Positions 47,623-59,644 of a DNA stretch of 64,000 nucleotides are shown piece after piece. Source of the DNA: Lepisosteus oculatus (lineage: Eukaryota > Chordata > Actinopteri > Semionotiformes > Lepisosteidae); contig NC_090697.1 of assembly GCF_040954835.1 (NCBI RefSeq), positions 38,810,788 to 38,874,787 on the forward strand, given 5' to 3'. A program made the translations under genes and the position numbers. The first letter of the stretch is position 1; each line of letters begins with the position of its first letter. Under the pieces are notes generated by a model, which saw only the letters and a list, made by a program, of their open reading frames with translations, was not told the origin of the DNA and searched no databases.

Positions 47623-48170
47623 CTAAAAAGAAATTTTAAAAGTAACCATAATATTCCAAATAAACAGATACAGTACGCTAATCCATACCGTCGATGAAAT
47701 GCTCACCTTTCGTTAATTTAAATTGTGCAACATAATAAAGAATATTAACATAACCCGTAAATAACAGTAACAATAGCCTGAAATATTTTCTCTGGAAATG
47801 TTTTAAAATATTATGCATCTGAAAGAATAAACAAAAATCACGGTAAACTATTTAACTAACAATAGTGAATTTATTATAAAATATGAAAATAATATATTTA
47901 TTTGATGTGATGTGACACTTCACCTTTAAAAAAAAAAAGAATCAGTGAACCTTTTTTTCATGAACACTTGGACCGAATTACTTTTGTTGCTTTCTATTTA
48001 AATCGTATGCTTCAGTGCTGGCAACTGTCGTTATCGCATGTTTCTTCAAAACTAGTTATCTAATTGCGATTACATTTGCTCTGGAAAACCTTGACCTAAA
48101 TATTTGAAAGTGTATGCTAAAAGACTGGATTGTTCAAGTGCCAATGTACACTGCATACAACCACCCTTAC
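47623..48170 (-). other. MYCN: Probable MYCN intron 1
   Basis: A 548-bp AT-rich intron between a donor (GCGAG/GTAAGGGTG, at 48171/48170) and the exon 2 acceptor. The donor fits the consensus well. Intron 1 in vertebrate MYCN lies in the 5' untranslated region, as here. Confidence 0.55.
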
Positions 48171-48450
48171 CTCGCAGAGGTTTGAACGAGATCAGAACCG
48201 TGTCGGTTACCAGCAATCACCAAATTCTTTATGTTAGTCTCATCCACCCTCTGGTCGCAGACAGACTACTGTCTAGGGAAGTCTGCTGCTGTTGGATATT
48301 ATTCAGTAAAAGCTGTGAACACCCGGAAAAATCAAAGATCCTCCACCCACTTTTCTTTGGGGTGGGGCTTAGCCATTTTCTCAGCGGTAATACGACCTAT
48401 CCGCATAATAAGTTTAGCGCTGAAAAGAAGGGGGTTGGGGGTGAGCAGAA
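48171..48450 (-). promoter_or_regulatory. MYCN: Putative MYCN noncoding exon 1 and proximal promoter
   Basis: GC-richer than its surroundings. The exon 1 3' end is set by the donor at 48171/48170. Upstream on the minus strand are an Sp1-type GGGGTGGGGC (48359-48368 on the plus strand), an E2F-like TTTAGCGCTGAAAA (48413-48426) and a G-rich 'gggggttgggggtgag' at about 48428-48445. E2F and Sp1/CT-box sites are known in the mammalian MYCN promoter. The transcription start was not located. Confidence 0.45.
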
Positions 48451-50400
48451 TGTCTCTGTGGCAGTGTCTCCTGCAGGTTTTCTATCAATGGCATTCACTT
48501 ATTGTATTAATTTAAATTAATGTTTATTAACAATGCATATAAAATAAATCTGCATTCACCAGAAGGGAGTGGTTCAGTGGGAGAGTAATTGCCGATTGGC
48601 AGTGAATCATTAGTGAGCAAGTGCAGTTTAAACATGCATTCATCAAAAGAAGCAATTAATTCATTTTCGATTAAAAAAATCAATCTTTTCGGAGTCTCCA
48701 ATTACCAGATAATTACCCACGCAGGACGCCGTGTTTTGATTAAGAAAACTGCTCAGAGTATCAAAAATTACCTAAAGAGTAAAATGCATAATTTAATATA
48801 TTAAGGGAGGTATAACGCGACCTCTAGTGGACACAAAAAAATATAATAGAAGCTTTAACGTTCCACTTACAGTACTTTCTCCATGGACTGTTTATTTTTA
48901 TATAAGAAAATATTATACATATGGTGTCGTTCAATTTTTCCTTTTTCCCTATGTGAATATTAAGAGTATTCCTCAATATGTAATTACAATAGGTTGAAAT
49001 GATATTGGGAATCAACAAGAATGGTACTGTACAAGTACTTTGTGTTGGACAGTAGCTCAGTCCTTGCATATCTAACTAGAAACGACAAATCATGCACTTC
49101 AATTTGACCTTATAAGTTAAAAAATTAGATTAATAAGAATACTTAAGATATAGACTCAAAAGTATTTTTAGTTTATAATCAATAGAAATTATATTTAACT
49201 TAATATTACATTTCTGGGATGGAATACCAATAAATGTACTGCTGCAGTCTGCAAAAAGAATTGGGAGGAGACAAAACAGCTTGAAGCAAAAATTATTAAT
49301 TGGAAAGAAAATGGAGTGTATTGATAGTGGATTGGGTTTTCTGTTTTTGGAGCCCTGAGCTTGTCTTCAGCAGATACCTTAGTTATTATAAGTAAAAATA
49401 CGTTAATGCTATAGTGAATGCAGTCATCTCCCTTTTTAGCTTAGCTGTATAAGATGTATGACGTCAGTTTCTTTTTCATGTTTCTGGATTTTGAAGATTA
49501 TTTTATTTTGTGAAAATGCCAATTTTGAAATTCTTTTAATGTACTACAAAATGTATACAAATGAACCCAAGCAAAACCACCAATTAAGAATAAAAAAGGG
49601 GACTTGCTACCAGGAATCTTTTTTCTTCATACGGTTATTCATTTTCCATCACACAGATATACATGCAGTATACAAACTCAGAATATAGATTGTGCCAGTA
49701 CTTTTGAATGTTGAACAGAAGATCAACCCCCAGACAAATATCCTTTTATATTCATGGTTACTAGATAACGTATTCTAGGAAGCAAAAATGTACATAGTTC
49801 ACTTGAGGGGTCCTAAGTTTTATTAAGAGATAGAGTGTGAAGATACATTTCACATTATGGGTATAACTGTCTTGCAAATGCATAGTTTGCTCTTTATAGC
49901 TGATTAACTTTAGACATATCTACTAAAATATTGAAATTCTACTGAAAACAATCAATTGTATGTATTACTATGTTTATCACCCTGTTGGAAGCCCTACAAA
50001 AGAACATAATTATTTTCTCTTATATAAATTGCAATGCATTTTTTCAAATGCACAATTTAATATACAGGCATAACTACATAAGTGTTTTAACACTGGGGAA
50101 TACCTAAAAGACAGTCTCCACAAAAATAACTTGCAGAAGTTTTCTTTACCTGATATTTTTCACAATATATTGGAGCTATCTAATATATGCTAATGTTTTA
50201 ATGTGATTAACATAATGCATTGTATGTAGATTGTGCAATTTATTTGCAATTGTGCAAATTTATATTAAAGAAGATGTGTGCCATAATGCTTTAAAGAGGG
50301 GGTGCAGTTCTTTGGGTTTGGATGTCAGAATATTAAATCGACAAGACTTTCCATTCCAAGATTTTCCATTAAACTGAATGACCACTATAAAAAATGGAAT
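48451..50400. other. Intergenic DNA upstream of MYCN
   Basis: No gene or recognised repeat. It may hold distal promoter elements, which I could not identify. Confidence 0.5.
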
Positions 50401-50404
50401 GATG

Positions 50405-50698
50405 CAGCCTTATCCTGTAGAGGTTTGTGATGAGCCAGACCCTCACCCAACCAATACAGAAGACATGATGAGACTGCACTCTGGAGAGGACAGTAATCCA
50501 TCGCATGGCACACACTTACATGCTGAGACAATTTTGAAACCCTGAATAACGTAGACAGCATACCTTTGGAACATGGGAATAAACTGAAGCACCTGGAGAT
50601 AATTCAGATAAGGATTGGGAGAGTGTGTCAATCCCACATAATGTTCCCCATACAGAACTGAACACTGGAAGTAGCAGGATTAACTACCCACAGCACCG
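50405..50698 (-). repeat. Copy of fish repeat family A
   Basis: In reverse-complement order: 'ctggagaggacagtaatcca', 'aacatgggaataaactgaag', 'cacctggagataattcag' and 'cccacataatgttcccc'. Confidence 0.65.
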
Positions 50699-50699
50699 A

Positions 50700-53600
50700 G
50701 TTCCCAAATAGGATCATTTGCATGTAAGGATATGAATAAACAAGTTTGTAAATCTATTGAAAAAAAGTGCCTATGGCATGTTTGTATCAAACTTACTCAA
50801 GTTTGTGCTTTGGATATGTATGAAGCTGTTGGTTTTCTTAACTTCTTTGATCCTATGAAAATTATACAGAGGAACTTTGTAGAATGCTGATAAATGACAG
50901 AATGACGACAAATGGTTCTTCATATAATTAGATCATATAATCAGTCTGCAATCCAATAACACGACATATTTAGGTTTCCAGTGCTGTGTTATTTGACTGT
51001 TGAACAGGAAGTAAGAGAAAACATTTTTTTTTTAAATATGGCAAGGAAATTTTACACAGATTATCAGGGTTGAACCTCCCTATTTTCTTCTTCCTCTGGC
51101 ATTCAGTTCAAAGCAAAAGTATTGGTAAACATGTTATATGTATTGGAAGTGACCTTGAATGAGAACAAGACAAGATATAATTCTTTTTTTCTATCTCTGA
51201 GATACTTTTCTCTGGCTTATAACAGGAGGAAGTTTCATATTTAAAATCATTTGGAAGGGGAGTGGGAGTGAGAATAGGAAATGTTCACAAGGGAGAGAGG
51301 GAAAAGGGTCATGGATTCAGGAGTGGGAGGGAAGGGAAAGGAGCTTTCGGAAGGATTCAGGCCTCCAGAGGAGAGTAAATTGGAAGGTGACAAAGCTCTG
51401 TTGGAAGCAATGATTATTCCCTTTGGTGGTAAAAGCTGTCTGAAGAATTTGTTTCTGATGTGGAGAAATTTATTTTACTGAATACATATTTTAGAGCATA
51501 ATAACCTGACTCCCACGGCAATTATAATGCTCTTTAATGAAAGAAAAAATGAATATTAGAGACTGGCATTGAGTCAATGTTAGAAGAGAGTAAGGTAACA
51601 TTGTTTTCTTTGAAGTGCTTTACTGATATAGTTTTGGTATATCAACAGAAACAAGTCTGGCACTTGAAAGTGTTGTATACTTAAGTGTGCTTTCAGGTTG
51701 AGTTAGGTAGTGATTAGCACTCCACAAACAACCTTATTTTATGTCTTATATAATCAGTAAGCAAAATATTTCTTATTAACACAAAAGCTTGTTTGGAGAG
51801 AGAAAAGCTTTCATGTTGAAATCTCACAGATTTAAAACCATATGCAATACTGTAATACAATAAGTTGAAACTATGAACATGTTGAGACAGTGGAGGTTAG
51901 CACAATCCTCATAACAACAAGATTTTTACAACATCAAGTTTTATCTGTGCTACACCACCATAATCATTGTTTTTCTTTTTTCTACTCAGCTGGTTCTTAC
52001 ACTGTCCTCTAACTATCCAAAACAACTTTGGAAATCTGTGGGGTTTAAGATATTGCTCAATTGTACAATTTAGAGAAAAAAAACATGGAGATCCCCAGGA
52101 GTAATTGCTTAGTGAACAGCAGTGTTCCTGTTGTAACTAAGTATTTCCATCCAAGAAAAAAAATACCTGCAATCGGTTTGCCCTCATACCCTGCCCTTAT
52201 AAACATACACTTCTAAAACATTCTAAAATAACCAATAACAAGAGAACTCCAAACTAGATTGACAGGCATTGATATGTCTGACAGACTTCTTCTGCCCTTA
52301 TTAGAATATAAAAATGCTTGGTCTACTAGCATTAAAATAGTCTACACCTGGATGAAGTTTCAAGACAGTCAGGCAGACAATTCAGAAGAAAGGTGGGACT
52401 AATGAAGGAAGTGTGTCTTGCAGCAGGTGGAGCAAAACTATTATTTTAATGTGTTTCTGTGAAACCTGTAGGTTATGGAGTAAAATGCATAGCTTGGAAT
52501 GAAAGAAAAGATATTTGGATTGTTTCACCATGAACTGGTACTAAATGATCAAAACTGAAAACGATAAAAGAAGAGTACTCATATTTTTAATTGATGTTTG
52601 ATTTAATTAAGCTTTGTTGTACTTTCAGATTACAATATTAAAGGTACTCCTATGTTACATTAAAAGGATCGTCATTAATACAAAACATTTAAACAATTTG
52701 TTTTATGTTGAGGGAAAGCATAAACACTAGTTTTCTAGTCTTGCCAGTTCCAGCAATGGCTAAATGAAATGCACATATTGGAGCACTATTAGAGCACATT
52801 GTGTCATCATGTCAGAATAAAATAAGCAACTTTTATTTTAGAGCCTGAGACACAATTACAGTATAACTGAAAGGAGTGCACTTTAATACTTGGGACACAG
52901 TAGTCCATTCTCTCTCACCCAAGAGAAGCCTCTCTGTAGGTATGGAATTGTCACAACCTTGTGTTAATCAGTAGAGAGCTGACCTCTGAGGGCTCTATTA
53001 AAATCTTTAAAGAAGACTGCAAGTATAGTGTCTAGGAGTTTGTTTTAACTAGAACATTTGCTACAGGAAAATAGTAACATGTGTGAAATCTTCAGAGCCA
53101 CTCTTGCAAAAAGAGATGGAATGAGCAGCAGCTTCTTCTCTAGGTACCACAGAGGCCTGGCATTGGCTTCTACCATTGTTTTTATCCATGAGCTACATCA
53201 ATACCTAACAAATACATATTCGATACATATTCGAAAATCTAGATAAAATTGTAATGTATAAATTGTAAATTGAACCTATATGAAAGGTTGTACATTTTTG
53301 GTTAAAATGAAGCATTGCAACCATAGTGCAAAGTGCACCTTGTATTATTATCAGTCTCTTGTAACTTTGGTATGAACCTTGAGTGAACGAACTACAGAAA
53401 TAAAACAGCAAATTAGCTGTTTTTTCTTTCTATTTACATTCTTTTGCTTTCTGTAAACTGGTGGATACAGAAATGTGTTGCAAAGCTATATAGTAAAAAA
53501 GTAATCAGAGATTTTGGTAACATGAGAGTAAGGTATAAAGGTTAAATTACTTCTCAGAGGGTAGAGAATGGACCCACTGAAAGATCATTAATTGCTATAA

Positions 53601-54030
53601 TTTCAATGAAGCACGTTGTAGCATGAACAAAGCAGCTATGCAGTAGAATAAACAGTTTGTTGTCCTTTATGTACATGAAAATACTTTCCAAGTAAGTTAT
53701 GTTTGTCCCACAAGGTAACGCCAGTACATGTGAATATATAGAAAGATTTATTAACTGTTTTAGCACCTCATCACAGAGGGCCTGTTCCATCCAATTGTGA
53801 AAGGTTCAGATTTGGAATTCATTTTTCTGATGACCTTCTGTATATAAACTTTTTGTTTCTTTTTGACATTTACTCATTAGACTTAGTCTGGCAGATTCTA
53901 TCAAAATATACCATCTGTCATGTTTCTCTTGTTAACAGATATTTTAGACCTCAGGCTTCCTTTCTTTTTATTACATTTTTTGTACAAAACTGATGTCCTG
54001 GGAAATGTTTCTCATTCTTTGACCACAGAC
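50700..54030. other. AT-rich intergenic DNA
   Basis: No coding region or recognised repeat. Confidence 0.5.
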
Positions 54031-56390
54031 AGGGCCAGCCCTAGCATTTTGGGGGGGCTAGGCAAGATCTTTATTGCAGTGATTTGATTTGGCATACCTC
54101 TGTTTTGAGATTGCTTATCCTGCTATTCTTTACTGCACTTTCTTTTCTCAGAACATGATACAGTATATGTGCTTTTACCAGTTGCTACTTGATTTTAATT
54201 TTAAACCATTACATCACAGTATGCGACACAAATGAAAAGTCACTTGTAATATTTCATTACACATTAGATGTAATGGAAGGTTATAAAAAAGAAAGATAAT
54301 CACATTTACTACTTTCCAAAAATAAACGAACAGCATTCAGTGTAGCAGCAGCTGAAACCGGTCTGATATTGTCATCATGAGAAGATGAGTCATTTACTAC
54401 ATTAACAGTGAAATAACCCACTATACTTACATTCACAACTATCATAATATCATAATTTATAGCCAACAAACTTTAACAGCAGGAACAGAAAGAGCCACCA
54501 GAGGGAAATTTTGGCACACATATATTTGAATGTGTAGATGAACAAAACTTAAGTTGTATTGCACATTGAGGGGATGCTAGGCAGTTGTCTAATCTGTCTA
54601 AACCAAGGCCTGACCTGTCCACTGAATGCCAAATGTCAGTAGCTATTTTGCAGGCAGCTACTTGATTGTGATCTTTTTCACTCCCAACAAATATTCCCTC
54701 TAATTTCTTTACATATTGAGCAAATTGGAGTGTCTCAAATCAATGCTGTGAACAACTTGAGGGTAGTGTTGAAGCTGGACAATCCTAAATATTACCTGAA
54801 AGTAATTACAGGAAGGTATGATTCACTTGTACTCTACTTTCCTGTAATCATTTCATTTATGCAACTTTATGTGATGTGGAAGAGTAAGTGTTACTAGGAA
54901 CTAGTTATTTACATTTAATTGATGCCGTAATACCTGTTAGACCACAACTTATTGTTGGCGTATTGTTGGCGTATTAATCAGTAATGTACTGTACCTCATA
55001 ACATCTCCTGTCTGTCCTGCAATTATCAACTTTGTTCAGCTTCTTTAGTAGACTTTGTCTTCTTGAGATGGTCCAAATTGTTGACCTTGAGGTATTTCCA
55101 CAATTCCGTGTAGATGAGATTAATTAAACTGAAACTGCATTCACAGTCTACACTAGATGCTTAGAAAGTGCCTCAGATGTGAATAAGTGGTGACAGCTCA
55201 GTCAATTTTTCTCTGTTCACCAACTAGTTTATTATATCAGAAAATGTCTGTATAACTCCTAGTTTCTTTTTTGTTCTTAACCACAAATTTGAACACTGTG
55301 TACTGCTGGCATATGTATGTAATTGCTGACTCATTTGTTTGCTTCAGAACCACTTGGAACTTGCAGATGAGTTGTGTTGATTCATATATCTACTGTAAAA
55401 AACAATCTTGCATTGCACAATGCAATGATTCTATATCAAAAGCAGACCACTCATTTAGCTCATTTTTTTATCAATCAAGCATCTACAGTATGTCAGGGGT
55501 CTCAAGTTACATTACCGTTAGGCCTGCAGTAGTATCTCCTGGTTCTGACTTTTTTTCTTAAGTTCTTATACTGCCCATTACTCAAATTGTTTCCTACATT
55601 GAAGGTACAGTTACCAAAGAAATAATATGGAGCATGGTTAGGAGTATTACAATTATGCAATTAAATAATTAGTTTGAAACCCCAGATGCTCATATCTAGA
55701 TGCTCACATCACAAACCATGTAAACAAAAATGTCTGTTGTAGTAAGCTCACTGTCACTCAGTAGCCTCAATTAACATCTTCCGCAAGGTGTAAGAGCACC
55801 TTGATAATGACTACTCCTGTTTTACTGGGTGGTTATGTACTGCATATAACATGATAAGAGTAAAGCTACTGTATGCATGTTGGCTACCAGCTGTGCTTAT
55901 TTCATTAGTGTTGATTCACATGATAATGATAATTAACGATAATTGGCGAGTATTGTGTTATACTTTTTGCCTTCATTTTTTCTTCTCTTTAATTAAGTCT
56001 GGAATCCCCCTGTACTGCACTAATCTATGGCTAAATAAAACTGTTACTTTATAATTTTCTATGAGGCATAGATTGTTTTATGCACTAGGTCTTAAAAGTC
56101 ATTGTGTGGTTGTGCAGATGCACAGCTTAGTGGGAACACAGTTCCCAAATATTTCCAAAATCTTGCAGCAATTCTTCCTTTTGCCAAATTGTGTTATTGA
56201 GTGCAGAATGACATGCAGGAGCAGCAGATTCAGGCTCACTCCACTTTATTGCTCTTCAGGGGTAGAGGTGACGGGCTCATCACAAATTGGAGAGGTGCTT
56301 AGAGTAGGAGAGAGTGGGGAAGAGGAAGGAGTAAGCCCGGCTCAAGGTGAAAATCAAGCGACGGTCATACACTGGGGGTTCAAGGTACCA
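54030..56390. other. Intergenic DNA, possible old repeat at its left end
   Basis: 'gggccagccctagcattttg' followed by 'ggggggctaggcaagatc' (54030-54070) resembles a dispersed repeat seen in several fish genomes, but the match is short. A tandem duplication of 'ttgttggcgtat' occurs at about 54951-54975. Nothing else was recognised. Confidence 0.35.
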
Positions 56391-56394
56391 GAAA

Positions 56395-56515
56395 TTGCAA
56401 GCTGCAATAGATTCGTCAGCAGTGGCATCAGGTCTTCTTCATGGATGAGTCACTTGTCAGCCTGTTCCACACAGACGGGAGGGCCAGAGTGTGGAGGAGG
56501 AGGTGTTTTATTTCT
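56395..56515 (+). mobile_element. Tc1-like transposase fragment
   Basis: Plus-strand translation near 56440-56502 reads MDESLVSLFHTDGRARVWRR, matching the 'FTDESRFSLxxxDGRxRVWRR' block around the first catalytic Asp of a Tc1-like family. It lies inside a fortuitous 197-codon open frame (56061-56654) in a different phase. Confidence 0.6.
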
Positions 56516-56689
56516 TTTTTCCATCAGTATATTTTACTTTTTGGAATCTGTGGAATCTACCAAACCTAAACATTTCTCAAATTATAAATTCATTCCCACA
56601 AAAAATAAGTGCAATAGTTATTTCCATGTTTGCTTGGTGCTGTTGTCTTGTTAAAAAATGTACATATTAATTTACAGTAAGTGGCCATG

Positions 56690-57130
56690 TTTAAGTATCC
56701 TGGTACAGGCAACCAAGCTTTTGGCTTAAATGTCCAGGTAGTTGGTAGAGTTCATAATGCTGATGAACTTAGCAAGGGTTCCAGGCTTAGTAGATGCAGA
56801 TCCACCTCCACATTTTATTGTAAGGCATGGTATTCTTTTCTTAATACATATTCATTCTTATGGCACCAAATGCATTGCTGGTGTAAGTGACCAAAAGCCC
56901 CCATTTTAGTCTCATTTGACCGCAGCACTGAATTCCAAACAAATTTCTAATGTCTTTTAGCAAACTCAAGACACTTGTGTCTGTTGGTTGCCACCAATAA
57001 AGTATTTTTTCTGGCAGTGCTTCCTAGTAACCTATCGGCATGGGGGTGATGTCTAAGTAGATTTTGAGACTAGTAGATTTTGAGACTTGGTGACCCATTC
57101 TCAATCTGTGCCAATGGAATTTTTCTTTGA
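56690..57130 (-). mobile_element. Tc1-like transposon relic
   Basis: On the plus strand 'ccattttagtctcatttgac' and 'cgcagcactgaattcc' are the reverse complement of the codons around the first catalytic Asp (WSDETK block). 'cacctccacattttattgta' matches the GGG-rich block. Many substitutions and indels. Confidence 0.6.
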
Positions 57131-58690
57131 CAACTTATTCATCAATACACTCACTATATATGGGGGCATGATACAGTTGCCTCCTCTAACAGTCAAGCTT
57201 ACCACTGTTAATGGCTTCATCCACAAAAGGAAATTATTAAATTATGTGTCAATCAATCCCTAGTTCTACATCATAGGATAGATTTTCCCCTGCTCCTACC
57301 AACATTAAATATGTTTTATACAGTTACAATAACAACACAATGGTATTTTTTGTCACCATGGATACAGCTTATACTAAGCTCCCCATCAGAAGTTTTATCA
57401 GCCACCAAAGACTACTTAACTTGAGTCAAAGTGCAGCAAATATCTGCTAAGGCCTGCAGCGGCTTTCCATTAAGTTTTACAGGAAAAATCATCAGGCTAT
57501 TATTTCCCTGAGTGTCATTATGGCAAAAATTAGATTAGCTTTTCAACCACAATGTTAACAAATAACAGATGATGCAAATTTATTATTGTACAGTTTGAAA
57601 GATTTATGATTACTGAGTCAATAAAATGTAAGTAGATGTCTTCAACCAAGGTGGAAGATGCATGGGACCTCATCACCCAAGCACAATTTGACTCTCCAGA
57701 TGGTGTCCTCGCAGTCTGTGATGAGTGAGGAAAATTATGTAGAGTGAAAGATAATCAGTTCTCTTTCTGCTGTTTCTGGATCAAAAGATCTAGCGAATGA
57801 CAGACCTCCCTGGCAGCAAATGGCGTTGACCACCAGTCCATCACTGCAGGAAGGACTGACAGAAACTTCTATGATGAGCTGATCAATTACTTTCTCCATC
57901 AGTTGCAGATTGGGGTGCAGCCATTCAATGCAGGTACCATTGAGTCATGAAAACAGCTTTTAAAATATTTTCCCTAGATTCAGGGTTACTTCACAAAAGC
58001 ATTGATAAGTCTTGGCAGAGATCTCACATCTGGACAAAATAGCCTCCTTTAGGACATAAGAATCCACACAGTCCTAGACTTCTATAGACATGAATGTCTG
58101 ACTTTCCTTACCCTTTAGTTATACAGATGGCTTGCTGCCTAACAAGTGTTCAAAAGTTTTAAAAAATAATTCAATGTCATTTTTTGTTCTTGGCTGGAAG
58201 TTACTCTGGGTCACAGGAACAGATGGTGGCACAGCTTGCATTGTTTGTGCAGAAGGCAGCTCAGGTGGAATAGATGGAGAAATTAGCACCATTGTAGTCT
58301 GCTGTACTGACGATGAAACAGAGGATGCACAGGTGCAGTCACCTCTGGCCCAATTGGAAAACACAGTGCAGGTGCAGCTGCAGACCCAAATGGAGAAAAA
58401 CCAGGTCCCAGTGGTATTGGAGCAGACAAATCAAGGATTTATCTAAACAATTCTGAAGCAAAGCAACATTGTAGTTGTGCCATAAGTAGATGTTGCTAAT
58501 CTAATGCATCCCATCACTTTTTTAGATGCTGAAACTTAGTAATTTGTTCAGTATGTAGTTTCTCATGCCTTCCCACAGGCATCAAAGCATTGACAAATGT
58601 GTTGAACAGTGTGGTTTTGCATTTCCAAGAAGGAGCTTGCCATGTCATGTAATCCAACACTGGATGACTATAGCCCCATTTGATGTTCTC
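57131..58690. other. Intergenic DNA, unidentified GC-richer patches
   Basis: 57640-57960 and 58190-58440 are less AT-rich and contain frames of 80-104 codons, but no family was recognised. They may be further decayed transposon coding sequence. Confidence 0.4.
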
Positions 58691-58694
58691 CTTC

Positions 58695-59290
58695 TCATTC
58701 ACTCCAGTGCAGTATTATCCATGTGATGTGGGTCATTGTCCTGCTGAAAGGTGAAATTTCTTTAGGAGACTGAAACAACAACAACAACAATAATAATAAT
58801 AATTATAATTATTAATAATAATAATACTAATAATAATGATAAACTTTATTTTATATAGCGCCTTTAAAGGTTGCTTCTCAAAGCGCTTTAAAGGATGACA
58901 ATAATAATAAATAAGAAGACTACAACAATAAATAAGAAGACTTCACAAGATAAGACACAATTACAATTACAACAATAGAACAATAACAATAGAGGAGACC
59001 GTGGAAGGTGGAAACAAATTTTCCTATTAGATTTGCTTGCAACCCCAATAACATAATGGCACCACCAGCATGCTTGCCATTAGGGATGACATGGATGAAA
59101 CTAATTGTCTGGCTGCTCAGTTTGGAAGTACAGCTTAATTTAGGCAGTGTCCTCATCTTAATGATTTTCTTTAAGGTACTCAAGGGATTTTGGGGGGTTT
59201 TGAAATTTGTTTATATTCTTCTTGTGAATTGTACCTTTCTACAAGTTGTTTTGAAAGCTAATTGGTCTTCATGGTTGAAATCTTGCTTGA
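58695..59290 (-). mobile_element. Tc1-like relic interrupted by another repeat
   Basis: In minus orientation, 'gtgggtcattgtcctgctga' (58730-58749) corresponds to the QQDND block, 'ggcaccaccagcatgcttgc' (59057-59076) to the HGGGSIM block, and 'ggtcttcatggttgaaatc' (59264-59282) to the region near the start codon. The 58776-59000 repeat splits it. Confidence 0.55.
58776..59000 (+). repeat. CAA/AAT microsatellite plus 'tatatagcgccttt' repeat
   Basis: CAA then AAT/TAATAA units (58776-58845), followed by 'tttattttatatagcgcctt' and 'tcaaagcgctttaaaggatg'. The latter is the same head as the repeat at 20478. It is nested inside the Tc1 relic. Confidence 0.7.
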
Positions 59291-59299
59291 AATTCAATA

Positions 59300-59640
59300 C
59301 TTGACTGAAGGGCCCAAAAAGGACAGGTGTATTAATTCTGCAGTCTTGTGTACTACTATTAAAGTTGAAAGAGGGACATGCAGCAAGACAATGATCCTAA
59401 ACATAATAAATTTCATATTTTGAAATAAGTATTTCAAACTAAACCTGATTGAGATGATTAGGAGCTGAAGCAAGCTGTTCATACAATGAAACCCTCAAAT
59501 GTAACCACCCTGAAGAAGTTCTTTAAGGAAAAAAGGACAATTCATAAAACATGTTGTGAAAGTCTAATAAACACATACAGAACCCTTACAGGAAATTCTT
59601 AGGTAGAATCATTGCTACTCAGGGAGGTGTGAATATTTAA
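59300..59640 (+). mobile_element. Tc1-like transposase C-terminal relic
   Basis: 'catgcagcaagacaatgatc' followed by 'ctaaacata' (59379-59407) encodes the QQDNDPKH-type block on the plus strand. The following DNA has the spacing of the catalytic C-terminal region but is degraded. Confidence 0.5.
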
Positions 59641-59644
59641 TTAC

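Noticed and set aside
48104..48520. 138-codon plus-strand frame opposite the MYCN promoter, reminiscent of the human antisense gene MYCNOS
   Set aside because: MYCNOS protein is not expected outside mammals, no splice or homology evidence exists, and the frame lies in ordinary promoter-like DNA.
56061..56654. 197-codon plus-strand open frame
   Set aside because: It overlaps a Tc1 fragment read in another phase and matches no family; it is fortuitous.
57640..58450. Possible coding region in GC-richer DNA near 58 kb
   Set aside because: Frames are short, no family was recognised, and the neighbourhood is made of decayed transposons.
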